Shown: positions 17,870 through 26,029 of the stretch, in pieces
How positions within the stretch are numbered: position 1 is the first letter of the stretch
How the letters are laid out: every line of letters starts with the position of its first letter
Source of the DNA: Martinezella lusitana
GTDB taxonomy: Bacteria; Pseudomonadota; Alphaproteobacteria; Rhizobiales; Rhizobiaceae
Assembly (NCBI RefSeq): GCF_016901135.1
Contig: NZ_JAFEVL010000045.1
Coordinates: 496,001-560,000, forward strand
DNA: 64,000 bases
Direction of reading: 5' to 3'
Position numbers and translations under genes: made by a program
Notes under the pieces: generated by a model
Databases searched by the model: none
What the model was told of the DNA's origin: nothing
What the model saw: the letters and a program-made list of their open reading frames with translations, nothing else

Positions 17870-18913
17870 TCAGGCCTTGTCGCGGGCGATGTGATAGTGA
17901 GCGAGCTCATCGCCGATCGCCGTCAGGAACAGGATGAGCCCGGTGATCGCGAGCACGGCCGACGTGGTCAGCCCCTGGGTTTGCAGGATGATGCCGGAAT
18001 TCAGGATGAAGGCCATCAACGCCGCCGAAAAGATGACGCCGATGGCCGAGTTGCGCGCCAGCACCGCCACCATGATGCCGAGATAGCCGTAGTTGTTGGA
18101 AATGCCGCCTTGGAGGCGATGCACGGTGCCGGCGATCTCCAGCATTCCGGCAAGCCCGGCAATGGCACCGGACAGAAGCATCACCGTGATCAGGTGGCGC
18201 CGCGCCGGTATGCCGGCATAATGGGCCGCGGCCGGGTTGGAGCCGACGAGGCGCACTTCGTATCCCCAGCGCGAGAAAGCCAGCAGGCCGGCGACGATGA
18301 TGGCGGCAAGAATGGCGACAGGAAAGCCCCAATGGATGGAGCCCCAAAGCTCCGGTATTTCGGCCGACAATCGCGCGGTTGCCGAATTCGCGGTGCGGTC
18401 GCGCCAGGCGCTGGTCGAGACATAGAACACGAGAAGCACGGCAACGAAGTTGAGCAGCAGCGTGGTGATCAGCTCATTGACGCCGGCATAGGCGCGAGCG
18501 AGCGTTGGGACGAGGATCCAGACAGCGCCGCCGATCAACCCGCCAAGAAACATCAACGGCAGTATCACGACCGGTGGGCCGGGCACGAAGAGGCCGACGA
18601 CGGCGGCACCGAAGGCGCCGGCATAGAATTGTCCCTCGGCACCGATGTTCCAGACGCCGATCTGCTGACCGACGGCGACGGACAGTCCTGTCAAGATAAG
18701 AGGGATCAGCAGCACGCCGAGATCCTGAAGGCCGAAGCTGGAGCCGAGGCTCGAGTCGATCACCTCGGAAGCCAGTTCGAGTGGATTGGCGCCGGTGGCA
18801 GCGAGAACCAGTCCGGCAAACACGAGCGCCAGCAGGATGGCGACGACGCGGGCGGCAAATGCCTTGGCGGGCGAGGCGGAAGGCAAGCGGTGGAGACGCC
18901 AGGTCATGTTCAT
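17870..18913 (-). CDS. BMP-type (nucleoside/purine) ABC importer permease 1
   Basis: A 347-residue permease of the YufP/NupP-like type with about ten membrane spans. Diagnostic segments are LTGLSVAVGQQIGVWNIGAEGQFYAGA and the ATPase-contact loop VRLVGSNPAAAHYAGI. The frame is open to 18946, but ATG 18913 lies 1 base after the ATPase stop and has GAGG about 10 bases upstream, within the end of that gene. Tight packing indicates translational coupling with the ATPase. Confidence 0.9.
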   Translation of the reverse strand: MNMTWRLHRLPSASPAKAFAARVVAILLALVFAGLVLAATGANPLELASEVIDSSLGSSFGLQDLGVLLIPLILTGLSVAVGQQIGVWNIGAEGQFYAGAFGAAVVGLFVPGPPVVILPLMFLGGLIGGAVWILVPTLARAYAGVNELITTLLLNFVAVLLVFYVSTSAWRDRTANSATARLSAEIPELWGSIHWGFPVAILAAIIVAGLLAFSRWGYEVRLVGSNPAAAHYAGIPARRHLITVMLLSGAIAGLAGMLEIAGTVHRLQGGISNNYGYLGIMVAVLARNSAIGVIFSAALMAFILNSGIILQTQGLTTSAVLAITGLILFLTAIGDELAHYHIARDKA

Positions 18914-18914
18914 A

Positions 18915-20498
18915 TCAGGCGACCTCGCGCGCAAGGGCGCGTCCACCCATTAGCAGGCCGATCTGGTCGATGTCGGTTCTGTCGTTGTCGACTATTCCCA
19001 TGATCCTGCCTTCGTAGAGCACGGCGATGCGGTCGGAGAGATTGAGAAGCTCTTCCAGCTCCTCCGAGATCAGCACGATCCCCGCGCCGGCATCGCGTAG
19101 CTCGACGATGTAGCGCAGCATGGTGTTGATGGCGCCGACGTCGAGGCCGCGGCTTGGATAGGCAGCGATCAGGACCTTGTTGGCGATACGCATCTCGCGC
19201 CGGGCGACGAGGCGCTGCTGGTTGCCGCCGGAAAGATTGCGGATCGGCATGCCGAAATCGGGAATGGTTACATCGGCGGCTGCCGCGATCTCCCTGGCAA
19301 GTGCGGTCGCTCCGCCTGGACGATAGGCCGCGCCGGCCGATACCGGCGGCTTCTTGTATTCGCGCATCACGGCATTGATGGTGATGCTGAGCGCGGGGGC
19401 AAGACCACTATGCAGCCGGTCTTCCGGTATATGGCCGATGCCATTGTCAGCGAATGCAGCTGCATTGCTGTGCTCGATTGGGCGCCCATCTATAAGGATG
19501 CGCCCGCTGCTGATCTGCCGCATGCCTGATAGCACCTGGCTCAACTCGCGCTGGCCGTTTCCGGCAACGCCGGCAATGCCAAGAATTTCGCCGGCATGAA
19601 CCGCAAGCGAAACATCGTGCAGCACCTCAGCGCCGATGTCATTCTTTGCCGACACGCTTTCCAGGCTCAGCACAGGCTTCGCAGAGATAGGCGCGGCGCC
19701 GGCGGCGCGCTGGCGCATGTCGGCAAGCACGATATCGCGGCCGACCATCAGCTTGGCAAGCATGCGGGCGTTGCAATCGGCGGTCCTTTCGGTCGCGACC
19801 TTGCGTCCGCCGCGCAGAACACTGATGCGATCGGAAATCTCCATGACCTCGTCGAGCTTGTGGCTGATGAAGATGACGGCATTGCCATGGGAGACGAACT
19901 CGCGCAGCGCCTTGAAAAGCTCGCGGGCCTCAGCAGGCGTCAGTACGGCGGTCGGCTCGTCGAGGATGAGGACGCGAGCCTGGCGCGCGAGCACTCTCAG
20001 GATCTCGACGCGTTGCTGCTCACCCGTCGAAAGATCGCTGATGCGGGCGCCGGGGCGGGTTTGAAGATTGAATTTTTCGGCGAGGGATGCCGTGCGTGCT
20101 TCCAGCACCTGTGCGGAGGCGCGCCGTGGCGTCTCCGACCAGCCGAGATGGATGTTTTCGGCAACGGTGAAGGCCTGCACCAGCTTGAAATGCTGATGAA
20201 CCATGCCGATGCCGGCGGCAATCGCCTGAAGTGGCGTCGCAAAATGCTTGGCGTAGCCATCGATGATGATCTCACCGGCGTCGGGCTGATAGATGCCCGT
20301 GAGGATGTTCATCAACGTCGACTTGCCGGCGCCGTTTTCGCCAAGCAGCGCGTGGATTTCACCGGGCAGGACCTCGAGATCCACATTCTCGTTGGCAATG
20401 ACGCCCGGAAAATATTTGGCGATGCCCTTGAGCTGGACCAGTGGCGGTGTGCCCGCAGGAGCGGAAAAGGGTGTCGCGGTTTCAGTCATCGAATGCAT
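18915..20498 (-). CDS. BMP-type (nucleoside/purine) ABC importer ATP-binding protein, two domains
   Basis: A 527-residue duplicated ATPase. Domain 1 has Walker A GENGAGKSTLMNI near residue 53, GMVHQHFKL (a motif of the YufO/NupO nucleoside type), signature LSTGEQQRVEI and Walker B LILDEPTAVL. Domain 2 has a degenerate Walker A (GVAGNGQRELSQ) and signature NLSGGNQQRLVARR, as is normal for sugar/nucleoside-type ATPases. The Q-loop MVHQHF and family resemblance support nucleoside or purine uptake. ATG 20489 is an alternative start; neither has a clear ribosome-binding site. Confidence 0.9.
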   Translation of the reverse strand: MHSMTETATPFSAPAGTPPLVQLKGIAKYFPGVIANENVDLEVLPGEIHALLGENGAGKSTLMNILTGIYQPDAGEIIIDGYAKHFATPLQAIAAGIGMVHQHFKLVQAFTVAENIHLGWSETPRRASAQVLEARTASLAEKFNLQTRPGARISDLSTGEQQRVEILRVLARQARVLILDEPTAVLTPAEARELFKALREFVSHGNAVIFISHKLDEVMEISDRISVLRGGRKVATERTADCNARMLAKLMVGRDIVLADMRQRAAGAAPISAKPVLSLESVSAKNDIGAEVLHDVSLAVHAGEILGIAGVAGNGQRELSQVLSGMRQISSGRILIDGRPIEHSNAAAFADNGIGHIPEDRLHSGLAPALSITINAVMREYKKPPVSAGAAYRPGGATALAREIAAAADVTIPDFGMPIRNLSGGNQQRLVARREMRIANKVLIAAYPSRGLDVGAINTMLRYIVELRDAGAGIVLISEELEELLNLSDRIAVLYEGRIMGIVDNDRTDIDQIGLLMGGRALAREVA

Positions 20499-20563
20499 AC
20501 CAGACAGTCATGGGACAGGCCTCGGCCGCAGATAGGCCGAGGCGCAATTCGCAATTGGCTTGT

Positions 20564-21685
20564 TCAGGCGCTGAGCCCGGTAACGCCCTCGACGGACCAA
20601 TCCCAATTATAGAGGTCGTTGTCGGTCATCGTCTGGCCGGCAGCGATACGGACCTTGCCGGTCGAATCCTTGATCTCACCGGCAAAGGGCGACCAGCCGC
20701 CGACGATCTTATCGCGCACCGCATCGGCAGCTGCTGCAACATCAGCCGGGACCTTTTCGCCCCATTTGTCGCGGTCGACGCCGGCGCCCATGGCGAAGAG
20801 TGTGTTGGCGGGCGTCCAGGTGCCGGCAAGCCGCTTGCCGACCTGATCGACATAATACTTGCTAAAATCGATGAGGACGGATGAGACGTAGGAGTTCGGG
20901 CCGTAGCGGCGGATATCGGTGTTCCACATGGCGGCCCAGACGCCGCGCTTTTCGGCGACCTGCAGATAGCCGGCTTCGTCCATGATGCCGAAGAGGAAAT
21001 CGCAGCCATTGTCGATCAGCGCCGTGCCGGCCTGCGTTGCCGCCTGCGGGTCGAACCAGGAATTGATGGCGATGGTCTGCAGCGTCGCATTCGGATTGAC
21101 CGAGCGCGCGCCCATCAGAAAGGCGTTGGTCGAGGCAAAGACGGAAGCGACCGGGAAAGAGGCGACATAGCCGAGCTTGCCGGACTTCGACAGATGACCG
21201 GCCGCAACGCCGATGACGTAGGTCGGATACCAATGGGCCAGATAGTACCAGCCGAGATTGTCCATATCGACGCGGCCGTCGCATTCGAGGAAGGCGACAT
21301 CGGGCGCCTGCTTGACGACGGCGTGCAGGAAGTCGCCGTTCGAGGAGGTGTCGAAGATGATGTTGGCGCCTTCGCTGACGAACTGGCGATAGGTGCGGGT
21401 CGCATCGGCGGAATAGGGGATGTTTTCGACCTCGAGGATCTTTTTCAGCTTCGGATAGGCCGCCTTGACCGCAAGCAGGCCCTGATGGTGCGCCCAGGTC
21501 CAGCCCTCGTCCGAAATCGGGCCGACATGACCGAAGCCGACGACCGCATCCTCTTCCTTGATTGCGGGAAAGGCGGCGGCGGCATGCGCCTGGCTGGCAA
21601 GGCCCGCGGGCAGCATCAGGGAGGCTGCACCGGCAGCGCTCATATTTAGAAATCCGCGACGGGACAGCGAACGCAAGTCAATCAT
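20564..21685 (-). CDS. BMP-family substrate-binding protein of the nucleoside/purine importer
   Basis: Periplasmic receptor, 373 residues, basic-membrane-protein (PnrA/Med-like) family. The N-terminus, MIDLRSLSRRGFLNMSAAGA, has a twin-arginine-like SRRGFL and a hydrophobic core cleaved near AHA. The fold signature follows: VGFGHVGPISDEGWTWAHHQ, IIFDTSSNGDFLHAV, GKLGYVASFPVASVFASTNAF, DNGCDFLFGIMDEAG. ATG 21685 has a strong ribosome-binding site (AGAGGGG). Members of this family bind purine nucleosides; a subgroup next to deaminases may bind free purines. It is the first gene of the leftward unit. Confidence 0.9.
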   Translation of the reverse strand: MIDLRSLSRRGFLNMSAAGAASLMLPAGLASQAHAAAAFPAIKEEDAVVGFGHVGPISDEGWTWAHHQGLLAVKAAYPKLKKILEVENIPYSADATRTYRQFVSEGANIIFDTSSNGDFLHAVVKQAPDVAFLECDGRVDMDNLGWYYLAHWYPTYVIGVAAGHLSKSGKLGYVASFPVASVFASTNAFLMGARSVNPNATLQTIAINSWFDPQAATQAGTALIDNGCDFLFGIMDEAGYLQVAEKRGVWAAMWNTDIRRYGPNSYVSSVLIDFSKYYVDQVGKRLAGTWTPANTLFAMGAGVDRDKWGEKVPADVAAAADAVRDKIVGGWSPFAGEIKDSTGKVRIAAGQTMTDNDLYNWDWSVEGVTGLSA

Positions 21686-21934
21686 GGAACCCCTCTTTTG
21701 ATTAGGTGCGCCAACGGCGCCCGAGTGTAATCGACGCAACAATTATGCCAGTTGCTGTGCGATGATCTGTCTGATGCCTGTTGGTCGATAGCGATCCGCT
21801 TTGCAAAGCCTCTTGAATTTCAAAAGGCAGCGCGGCTAGAATGCCTAAAAGTGAAGCATGTTTATTTTTTATGCAAAGTGGACATTTTTGATGCGTAACG
21901 TGGGCATGGATAGAACGAGCGGACTGTCTGCGGC

Positions 21935-22171
21935 ATGATCGAGGCGGCGCGTTTTGTCTTTCGGGGGCGGATGGTGTGCGACAGTTTCGTCGAGTTTGCC
22001 CGCCATCGTGCGCGCCGGCTGGATCTGGACATCGAGGTCGGGGCCTGCGACGCGGGATCCGCGACGCTTGCCGTAAGGGGCCAGAATGATCTTGTCGACG
22101 CCTTCGAAATGGCCTGCAGCCTCGGGCCTTATGATTGCGTTATCCTCGATATCGAGCGGAGTGGCTTATGA
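21935..22171 (+). CDS. Acylphosphatase-like small protein without the catalytic residues
   Basis: A 78-residue protein that aligns by eye with acylphosphatase along its whole length: RFVFRGRMVCDSFVEFARHRARRLDLD corresponds to GRVQGVGFRxFVRRxAxxLGL, then a beta-strand/helix pattern ending LGPYDCVILDIE. The catalytic Arg of the GVGFR loop is replaced (DSFVEF) and the Asn of the WVRN strand is absent (IEVGACDAG). It is therefore probably not an acyl-phosphate hydrolase. It overlaps the Rieske gene start by 4 bases (ATGA), so the two are translationally coupled. Function unknown; possibly a partner of the Rieske protein. The 249-base gap before it must hold the divergent promoters, but I recognise no boxes. 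Confidence 0.65.
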   Translation: MIEAARFVFRGRMVCDSFVEFARHRARRLDLDIEVGACDAGSATLAVRGQNDLVDAFEMACSLGPYDCVILDIERSGL

Positions 22172-22818
22172 AACTGGAAGCAGGATGGGTACCGGTGGCG
22201 CTTTCGGCGTCGATCGAGGCTGGAACCTCGGCCGGCGCCGTGGTCGATGGCAGCGAGATCGTTGTCTGGCGCGACAATAGCGGCAAGGCGCATGTCTGGG
22301 AGGATCGTTGCCCCCATCGTGGCATGCGCATGAGCTTCGGTTTCGTTCGCGGTGATCACATCGCCTGCCTGTATCACGGCTGGCAGTATGATACCGCCGG
22401 GCAATGTCGTTATATCCCGGCGCATCCGACCCTTGAGGTGCCGCAGACCATCAAGGTGCCGACCTATGCGACCGAGGAGAGATATGGGATCGTCTGGACG
22501 ACAGCCGCAGGGGACACTTCGCTGCCTGAAATTGACGGCGTAACCGAGGTGACCCCGGTGCGCAGCCTCTACATCGAGCGCGGGGCAGATGATGTCGCCG
22601 CCGCATTGCACGAGAGCGGCGCCACCGATCTCGGCTTGTTGCAGGTGGGCGATGACCGTCTGCTGGTGGCGCTGCAAAGCATTTCGCTGAACAAGACCGC
22701 CCTGCATATCGTCATTGCCGGTGCGCCTGCCGTGCATGCCGGCGCCAAGCAGAAGCACTATGCTGTTTGGGCCGAAAGGCTTCGTTTTGACCTCGAGCAG
22801 AAAGCGGAGGTCGCCTGA
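22168..22818 (+). CDS. Stand-alone Rieske [2Fe-2S] protein
   Basis: A 216-residue soluble protein with an intact Rieske domain in its first half: VWEDRCPHRGMRMSFGF (Cys48, His50) and IACLYHGWQYD (Cys67, His70), then YIPAHPTLEVPQTIKVPTY and RYGIVWT, as in oxygenase alpha subunits. No VanA-type DxxHxxxxH iron site follows; residues 120-216 are unassigned. It thus carries exactly the part missing from the protein at 16028. It is coupled on both sides: ATGA with the acylphosphatase-like gene, TGATG with the GST gene. It is proposed to deliver electrons to, or form a complex with, the catalytic subunit. Confidence 0.9.
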   Translation: MKLEAGWVPVALSASIEAGTSAGAVVDGSEIVVWRDNSGKAHVWEDRCPHRGMRMSFGFVRGDHIACLYHGWQYDTAGQCRYIPAHPTLEVPQTIKVPTYATEERYGIVWTTAAGDTSLPEIDGVTEVTPVRSLYIERGADDVAAALHESGATDLGLLQVGDDRLLVALQSISLNKTALHIVIAGAPAVHAGAKQKHYAVWAERLRFDLEQKAEVA

Positions 22819-23450
22819 TGGCCGGCATCACGCTCTATAATTACGAGATGGACGAGGGAAGCTATCGCATCCGCCTGCTGCTTTCGATGCTGAAGCTCAC
22901 CTATACGACGATCGCCGTCGATGTGTTTCCCGGGCACGAAGAGATGAAGCCGGCCGTGCTGACGCTCAATCCCCTGGGAACGATGCCTGTCCTGAGCGAC
23001 AACGACCTCGTGCTGCATGGCACGGAGGCGATCCTTGCCTATCTCGCCAAAGCCTACGATCCGGCGGGCCTGTTGCTGCCAGAGGATGCGCCAGCCTTTG
23101 GCGCCACCGTGATGTGGCTGCATTTTTCCGCAACAGCGCTTGCGCCCGCCGTGGCGGCGCGGCTGAAATCCCTGTTCGATACGCCCGGGGATGAGGCCGC
23201 CCTTTACGCCGGCGCGCGCAAGGCCTTCCGCATCATGGATGACCATATGACGCTGCGCCAGTTCGATGGCTGCGAATGGTTCGTCGGCGACGGCCCGACG
23301 CTTGCGGATCTGACGCTGTTTCCATCCTTCGCGCTCAGCCGCGACTATGGTATCGATCACGATGACTATCCGGCCCTGCGCCGTTGGGTGCGGCGCTTCC
23401 GTGCCATCGAAGGCTTCCGCACCATGCCCGGCATTCCCGATTATCACTGA
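22818..23450 (+). CDS. Glutathione S-transferase-like protein
   Basis: A 210-residue GST-fold protein. The N-terminal thioredoxin-like domain shows the cis-Pro segment NPLGTMPVLSDNDLVLHGTEAILAYLA, which ends in the glutathione-binding E-[ST/A] motif. The C-terminal helical domain has FVGDGPTLADLTLFPSFALS, with the conserved capping-box region. Length and domain order are normal. It starts on the stop of the Rieske gene (TGATG) and precedes adenine deaminase by 18 bases. Its role in a purine locus is unclear: glutathione conjugation or isomerisation of an oxygenase product is possible but unproven. Confidence 0.87.
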   Translation: MAGITLYNYEMDEGSYRIRLLLSMLKLTYTTIAVDVFPGHEEMKPAVLTLNPLGTMPVLSDNDLVLHGTEAILAYLAKAYDPAGLLLPEDAPAFGATVMWLHFSATALAPAVAARLKSLFDTPGDEAALYAGARKAFRIMDDHMTLRQFDGCEWFVGDGPTLADLTLFPSFALSRDYGIDHDDYPALRRWVRRFRAIEGFRTMPGIPDYH

Positions 23451-23468
23451 TCTCGAATTGGATATCCG

Positions 23469-25268
23469 ATGACGCTCACACGTTTTTCCGTCAAGCCACT
23501 TTCGACCATGACGCGCACGCTCGCCGATGTCGCCTCGGCACGTCGCGAGCCGGATCTGGTGATTAAGGGCGCGCGTGTACTGTCGACCTATTCGGAGCGG
23601 ATTCTCCCCGACAAGGAGATCTGGGTTTCGGGCGGCCGTATCGCCGCAGTCAAGCCGGCCGGCAGCTACCGGGGCGGCGGCGCCAAGCTCTATGACGCCA
23701 AAGGAGGGATCATCGCGCCCGGCCTGGTCGATCCGCATATCCATATCGAATCCAGCATGGTGACGGCCTGCGCCTATGCGGAAGCCGCCCTCTTGAACGG
23801 GACGACGACCATCTTCTGCGACAGCCATGAGATCGGCAATGTCATGGATGTCGCCGGCGTCGAAGCGATGCTGGAGGATGCGCGCCATGCGCCCCTGTCG
23901 ATCTTCCTGACGGTGCCGAGCACGGTGCCGGCAACCTCGCCGCAGCTGGAGACGGCGGGCGGCGATTTGACGCCGCAGAAGATCGCCGATCTCTTCGACA
24001 AATGGCCGGAAGCGCTGGCGCTCGGCGAAAAGATGGATTTCGTGCAGGTCGCGATGGGCGACGAGCGCAGCCATGCGATCCTTGCGGCGGCCCTGGAGCG
24101 AGGGCGGCCGGTCTCAGGCCATGTCTATGGCCGCGAATTCGTCGCCGCCTATGCGGCATCCGGCGTGACGGATACGCATGAAGCCATCGACCGGGAGATC
24201 GCCGACGACCTGCTGGAAGCCGGCATCTGGCTGTTCCTGCGCGGCGGCCCGCCCACGACGCCCTGGCACAGCCTGCCGCATGCCATTAAGACCATCACCG
24301 AGCTCGGTGCGTCGCATAAGCGCATCGCCGTCTGCACCGACGATCGCGATGCCGAGGACCTTCTGCTCTTCGGTCTCGATTGGGTAACGCGCGAGGCGGT
24401 CAAGGCCGGCATGACGCCGGAGCAGGCCTGGGCCATGGGCTCGTTGCACGGCGCGACCCGCTTCGGCATGGAGGGTGAAATCGGCGGCCTCGGCGGCGGC
24501 CGCCGCGCCGACCTGGTGCGCTTGACCGACGACCTGAAGCCGGTCAGCACCTGGTATGGCGGCGAGCTGGTGGTCGAAGACCGCAAGATCACCCCTGTTC
24601 TCGATGCGGCGCTGTCCAATCCCTACCGCTATCCGGAGGCGGCCTATCACACGGTGAAGCTGCCGAAGGCGCTGAAGCTGACGCCGGAACTGCCGACCGG
24701 GGCGGTGATCGCCCACACGATCAAGACCGAGTTGCCGGGCATCACGCTCGGGCATGTGACGATCGAGCTCGAGCCGGCAAACGATTGGCAGACGCATTTT
24801 GACCGTCACGGGCTCTGCTTCGTGACCGTGGTCGAGCGTCACGGCAAATCCCCCGGCAACGTGGCCTATGGTCTCTTGAACAGCTTCGGCCTGAAGAAGG
24901 GCGCGGTCGCCTCCTCCGTCGGGCATGACAGCCATAATATCATCATCGCCGGCACCAACGAGGCGGATATGAAGGTCGCCCTCGATGCGATCGAGGCCGT
25001 GCAAGGCGGCGTCTGCGTCGTCATGGACGGCAAGGTGACGGCGATGGTGCCGCTGCCGATCGCCGGGCTGCTGTCTGACAAGCGCGTGCATGAGGTTGCG
25101 GAAGAGGTGAAGGCGCTGAAGGTCGAATGGGAAAAGGCTGGCTGCACCATCGCCTATATGGGCTTCAACCTCATCCCGCTCTCCGTCATCCCGGAAATCC
25201 GCATCACCGACAAGGGCCTCGTCCTTGTGCCGGAAATGGTGATCGAGCCGCTGTTCGAGCCGGCATGA
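23469..25268 (+). CDS. ade: Adenine deaminase
   Basis: It deaminates adenine to hypoxanthine. The 599-residue amidohydrolase matches the bacterial Ade family. Motifs are LVIKGARVLSTYSERILPDKE, PGLVDPHIHIESSMVT (metal ligands near residue 90), CDSHEIGNV, VSGHVYGREF and AVCTDDRDAEDL. The Ade-specific C-terminal domain has ASSVGHDSHNIIIAGTNEADM. ATG 23469 is used; ATG 23508 is an alternative. It ends the rightward arm of the purine locus. Together with guaD at the far end of the left arm, it indicates the imported substrates are purine bases or nucleosides. Confidence 0.94.
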   Translation: MTLTRFSVKPLSTMTRTLADVASARREPDLVIKGARVLSTYSERILPDKEIWVSGGRIAAVKPAGSYRGGGAKLYDAKGGIIAPGLVDPHIHIESSMVTACAYAEAALLNGTTTIFCDSHEIGNVMDVAGVEAMLEDARHAPLSIFLTVPSTVPATSPQLETAGGDLTPQKIADLFDKWPEALALGEKMDFVQVAMGDERSHAILAAALERGRPVSGHVYGREFVAAYAASGVTDTHEAIDREIADDLLEAGIWLFLRGGPPTTPWHSLPHAIKTITELGASHKRIAVCTDDRDAEDLLLFGLDWVTREAVKAGMTPEQAWAMGSLHGATRFGMEGEIGGLGGGRRADLVRLTDDLKPVSTWYGGELVVEDRKITPVLDAALSNPYRYPEAAYHTVKLPKALKLTPELPTGAVIAHTIKTELPGITLGHVTIELEPANDWQTHFDRHGLCFVTVVERHGKSPGNVAYGLLNSFGLKKGAVASSVGHDSHNIIIAGTNEADMKVALDAIEAVQGGVCVVMDGKVTAMVPLPIAGLLSDKRVHEVAEEVKALKVEWEKAGCTIAYMGFNLIPLSVIPEIRITDKGLVLVPEMVIEPLFEPA

Positions 25269-25286
25269 CATTCATCTACATTTTGC

Positions 25287-25337
25287 CATCCAGCCATCAG
25301 CTGCCATCTTGATGGCTGGATGTGAGGCGCTTATATT
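25287..25337 (+). promoter_or_regulatory. vapBC promoter overlapped by a perfect inverted repeat
   Basis: A 13-bp perfect inverted repeat, CATCCAGCCATCA (25287-25299) and TGATGGCTGGATG (25310-25322), is separated by 10 bases. Its right arm contains a -35-like TTGATG (25309-25314), followed at 17 bases by a -10-like TATATT (25332-25337). This suits autorepression by a VapB/VapC complex. The repeat also follows the ade stop by 18 bases and might act as its terminator, but no T-run follows it. Confidence 0.6.
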
Positions 25338-25357
25338 GGTGGGGATAGGAGACCAAT

Positions 25358-25606
25358 ATGGCTGAACCTCAACTATCCGTTCGCAGCGCTAAGGCACGTG
25401 ACCTCGCTCATCGGCTTGCCCGGCGCGAGAACCGCACCATTGCCGATATCGTCGAACGGGCACTGGAATCCTACGAAATCCGCGAGGCCGGTCGTGAACC
25501 CGCATCGTCTTTTTATGCTCGTATGGCTATGAGCGATGGTGAGGATATCGATCTGGAGGCCGTCATCCGCGAAGGACGGCAAGCTAATCACGGAATAGAT
25601 CTGTGA
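25358..25606 (+). CDS. vapB: VapB-type antitoxin
   Basis: An 82-residue protein of the Rv0623-like/VapB antitoxin family. The N-terminal ribbon-helix-helix-like region (LSVRSAKARDLAHRLARRENRTIADIVERAL) would bind the operator. The charged C-terminal tail (SSFYARMAMSDGEDIDLEAVIREG) would wrap the toxin. A good ribosome-binding site (ATAGGAGACC) precedes the ATG. It overlaps the toxin gene by 4 bases (GTGA), the standard antitoxin-first layout. Confidence 0.85.
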   Translation: MAEPQLSVRSAKARDLAHRLARRENRTIADIVERALESYEIREAGREPASSFYARMAMSDGEDIDLEAVIREGRQANHGIDL

Positions 25607-26016
25607 TATTTCTCGATACCAATGTCGTCTCGGAAACGTTCCGGAAGCTGCCGGACGCGGCTGTGATCTCGTGGCTTGGTCGGTATGATGCAGAGGTCGC
25701 GCTTTCCACCGTGGTTATCGGCGAAATCGCCTTCGGTATTCAGAAGATCTTACCTGATCAACGTGCGGCACGGCTGGAGCAACGATTGTCGGAATGGCGC
25801 CGCCGGTTTGCTGATCGGCTTTTCGGCCTCACCGAAGAGGCTGCATTGGCTTACGGCGAGATCATGGGGATCGCGAAACGACAGGGGCGGCCGATGTTGA
25901 CGGCCGACGGCATGATCGCTGCCATCGCGCGCGTTAATGGGGGCCGCCTGGCGACTCGTAATTTACCCGATTTCCAGACTACGGGCCTTGAACTCATATC
26001 ACCCTGGGAATTCTAG
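25603..26016 (+). CDS. vapC: VapC-type PIN-domain ribonuclease toxin
   Basis: A 137-residue PIN-domain endoribonuclease. The acidic metal-binding residues appear intact: Asp5 (IFLDTNV), Glu41 (VIGEIAFG), Asp102 (LTADGMIAA) and Asp123 (NLPDF). It starts at GTG 25603, overlapping the antitoxin stop (GTGA), so translation is coupled. It probably cleaves tRNA or another RNA when VapB is degraded; the target cannot be told from sequence. The gene converges on the GMC oxidoreductase with only 13 bases between. Confidence 0.9.
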   Translation: MIFLDTNVVSETFRKLPDAAVISWLGRYDAEVALSTVVIGEIAFGIQKILPDQRAARLEQRLSEWRRRFADRLFGLTEEAALAYGEIMGIAKRQGRPMLTADGMIAAIARVNGGRLATRNLPDFQTTGLELISPWEF

Positions 26017-26029
26017 TATCGCGCCAAGT

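Noticed and set aside
17861..19003. Open frame of 380 codons on the plus strand
   Set aside because: Antisense to the importer permease; protein is low-complexity Gly/Arg/Asp with no family.
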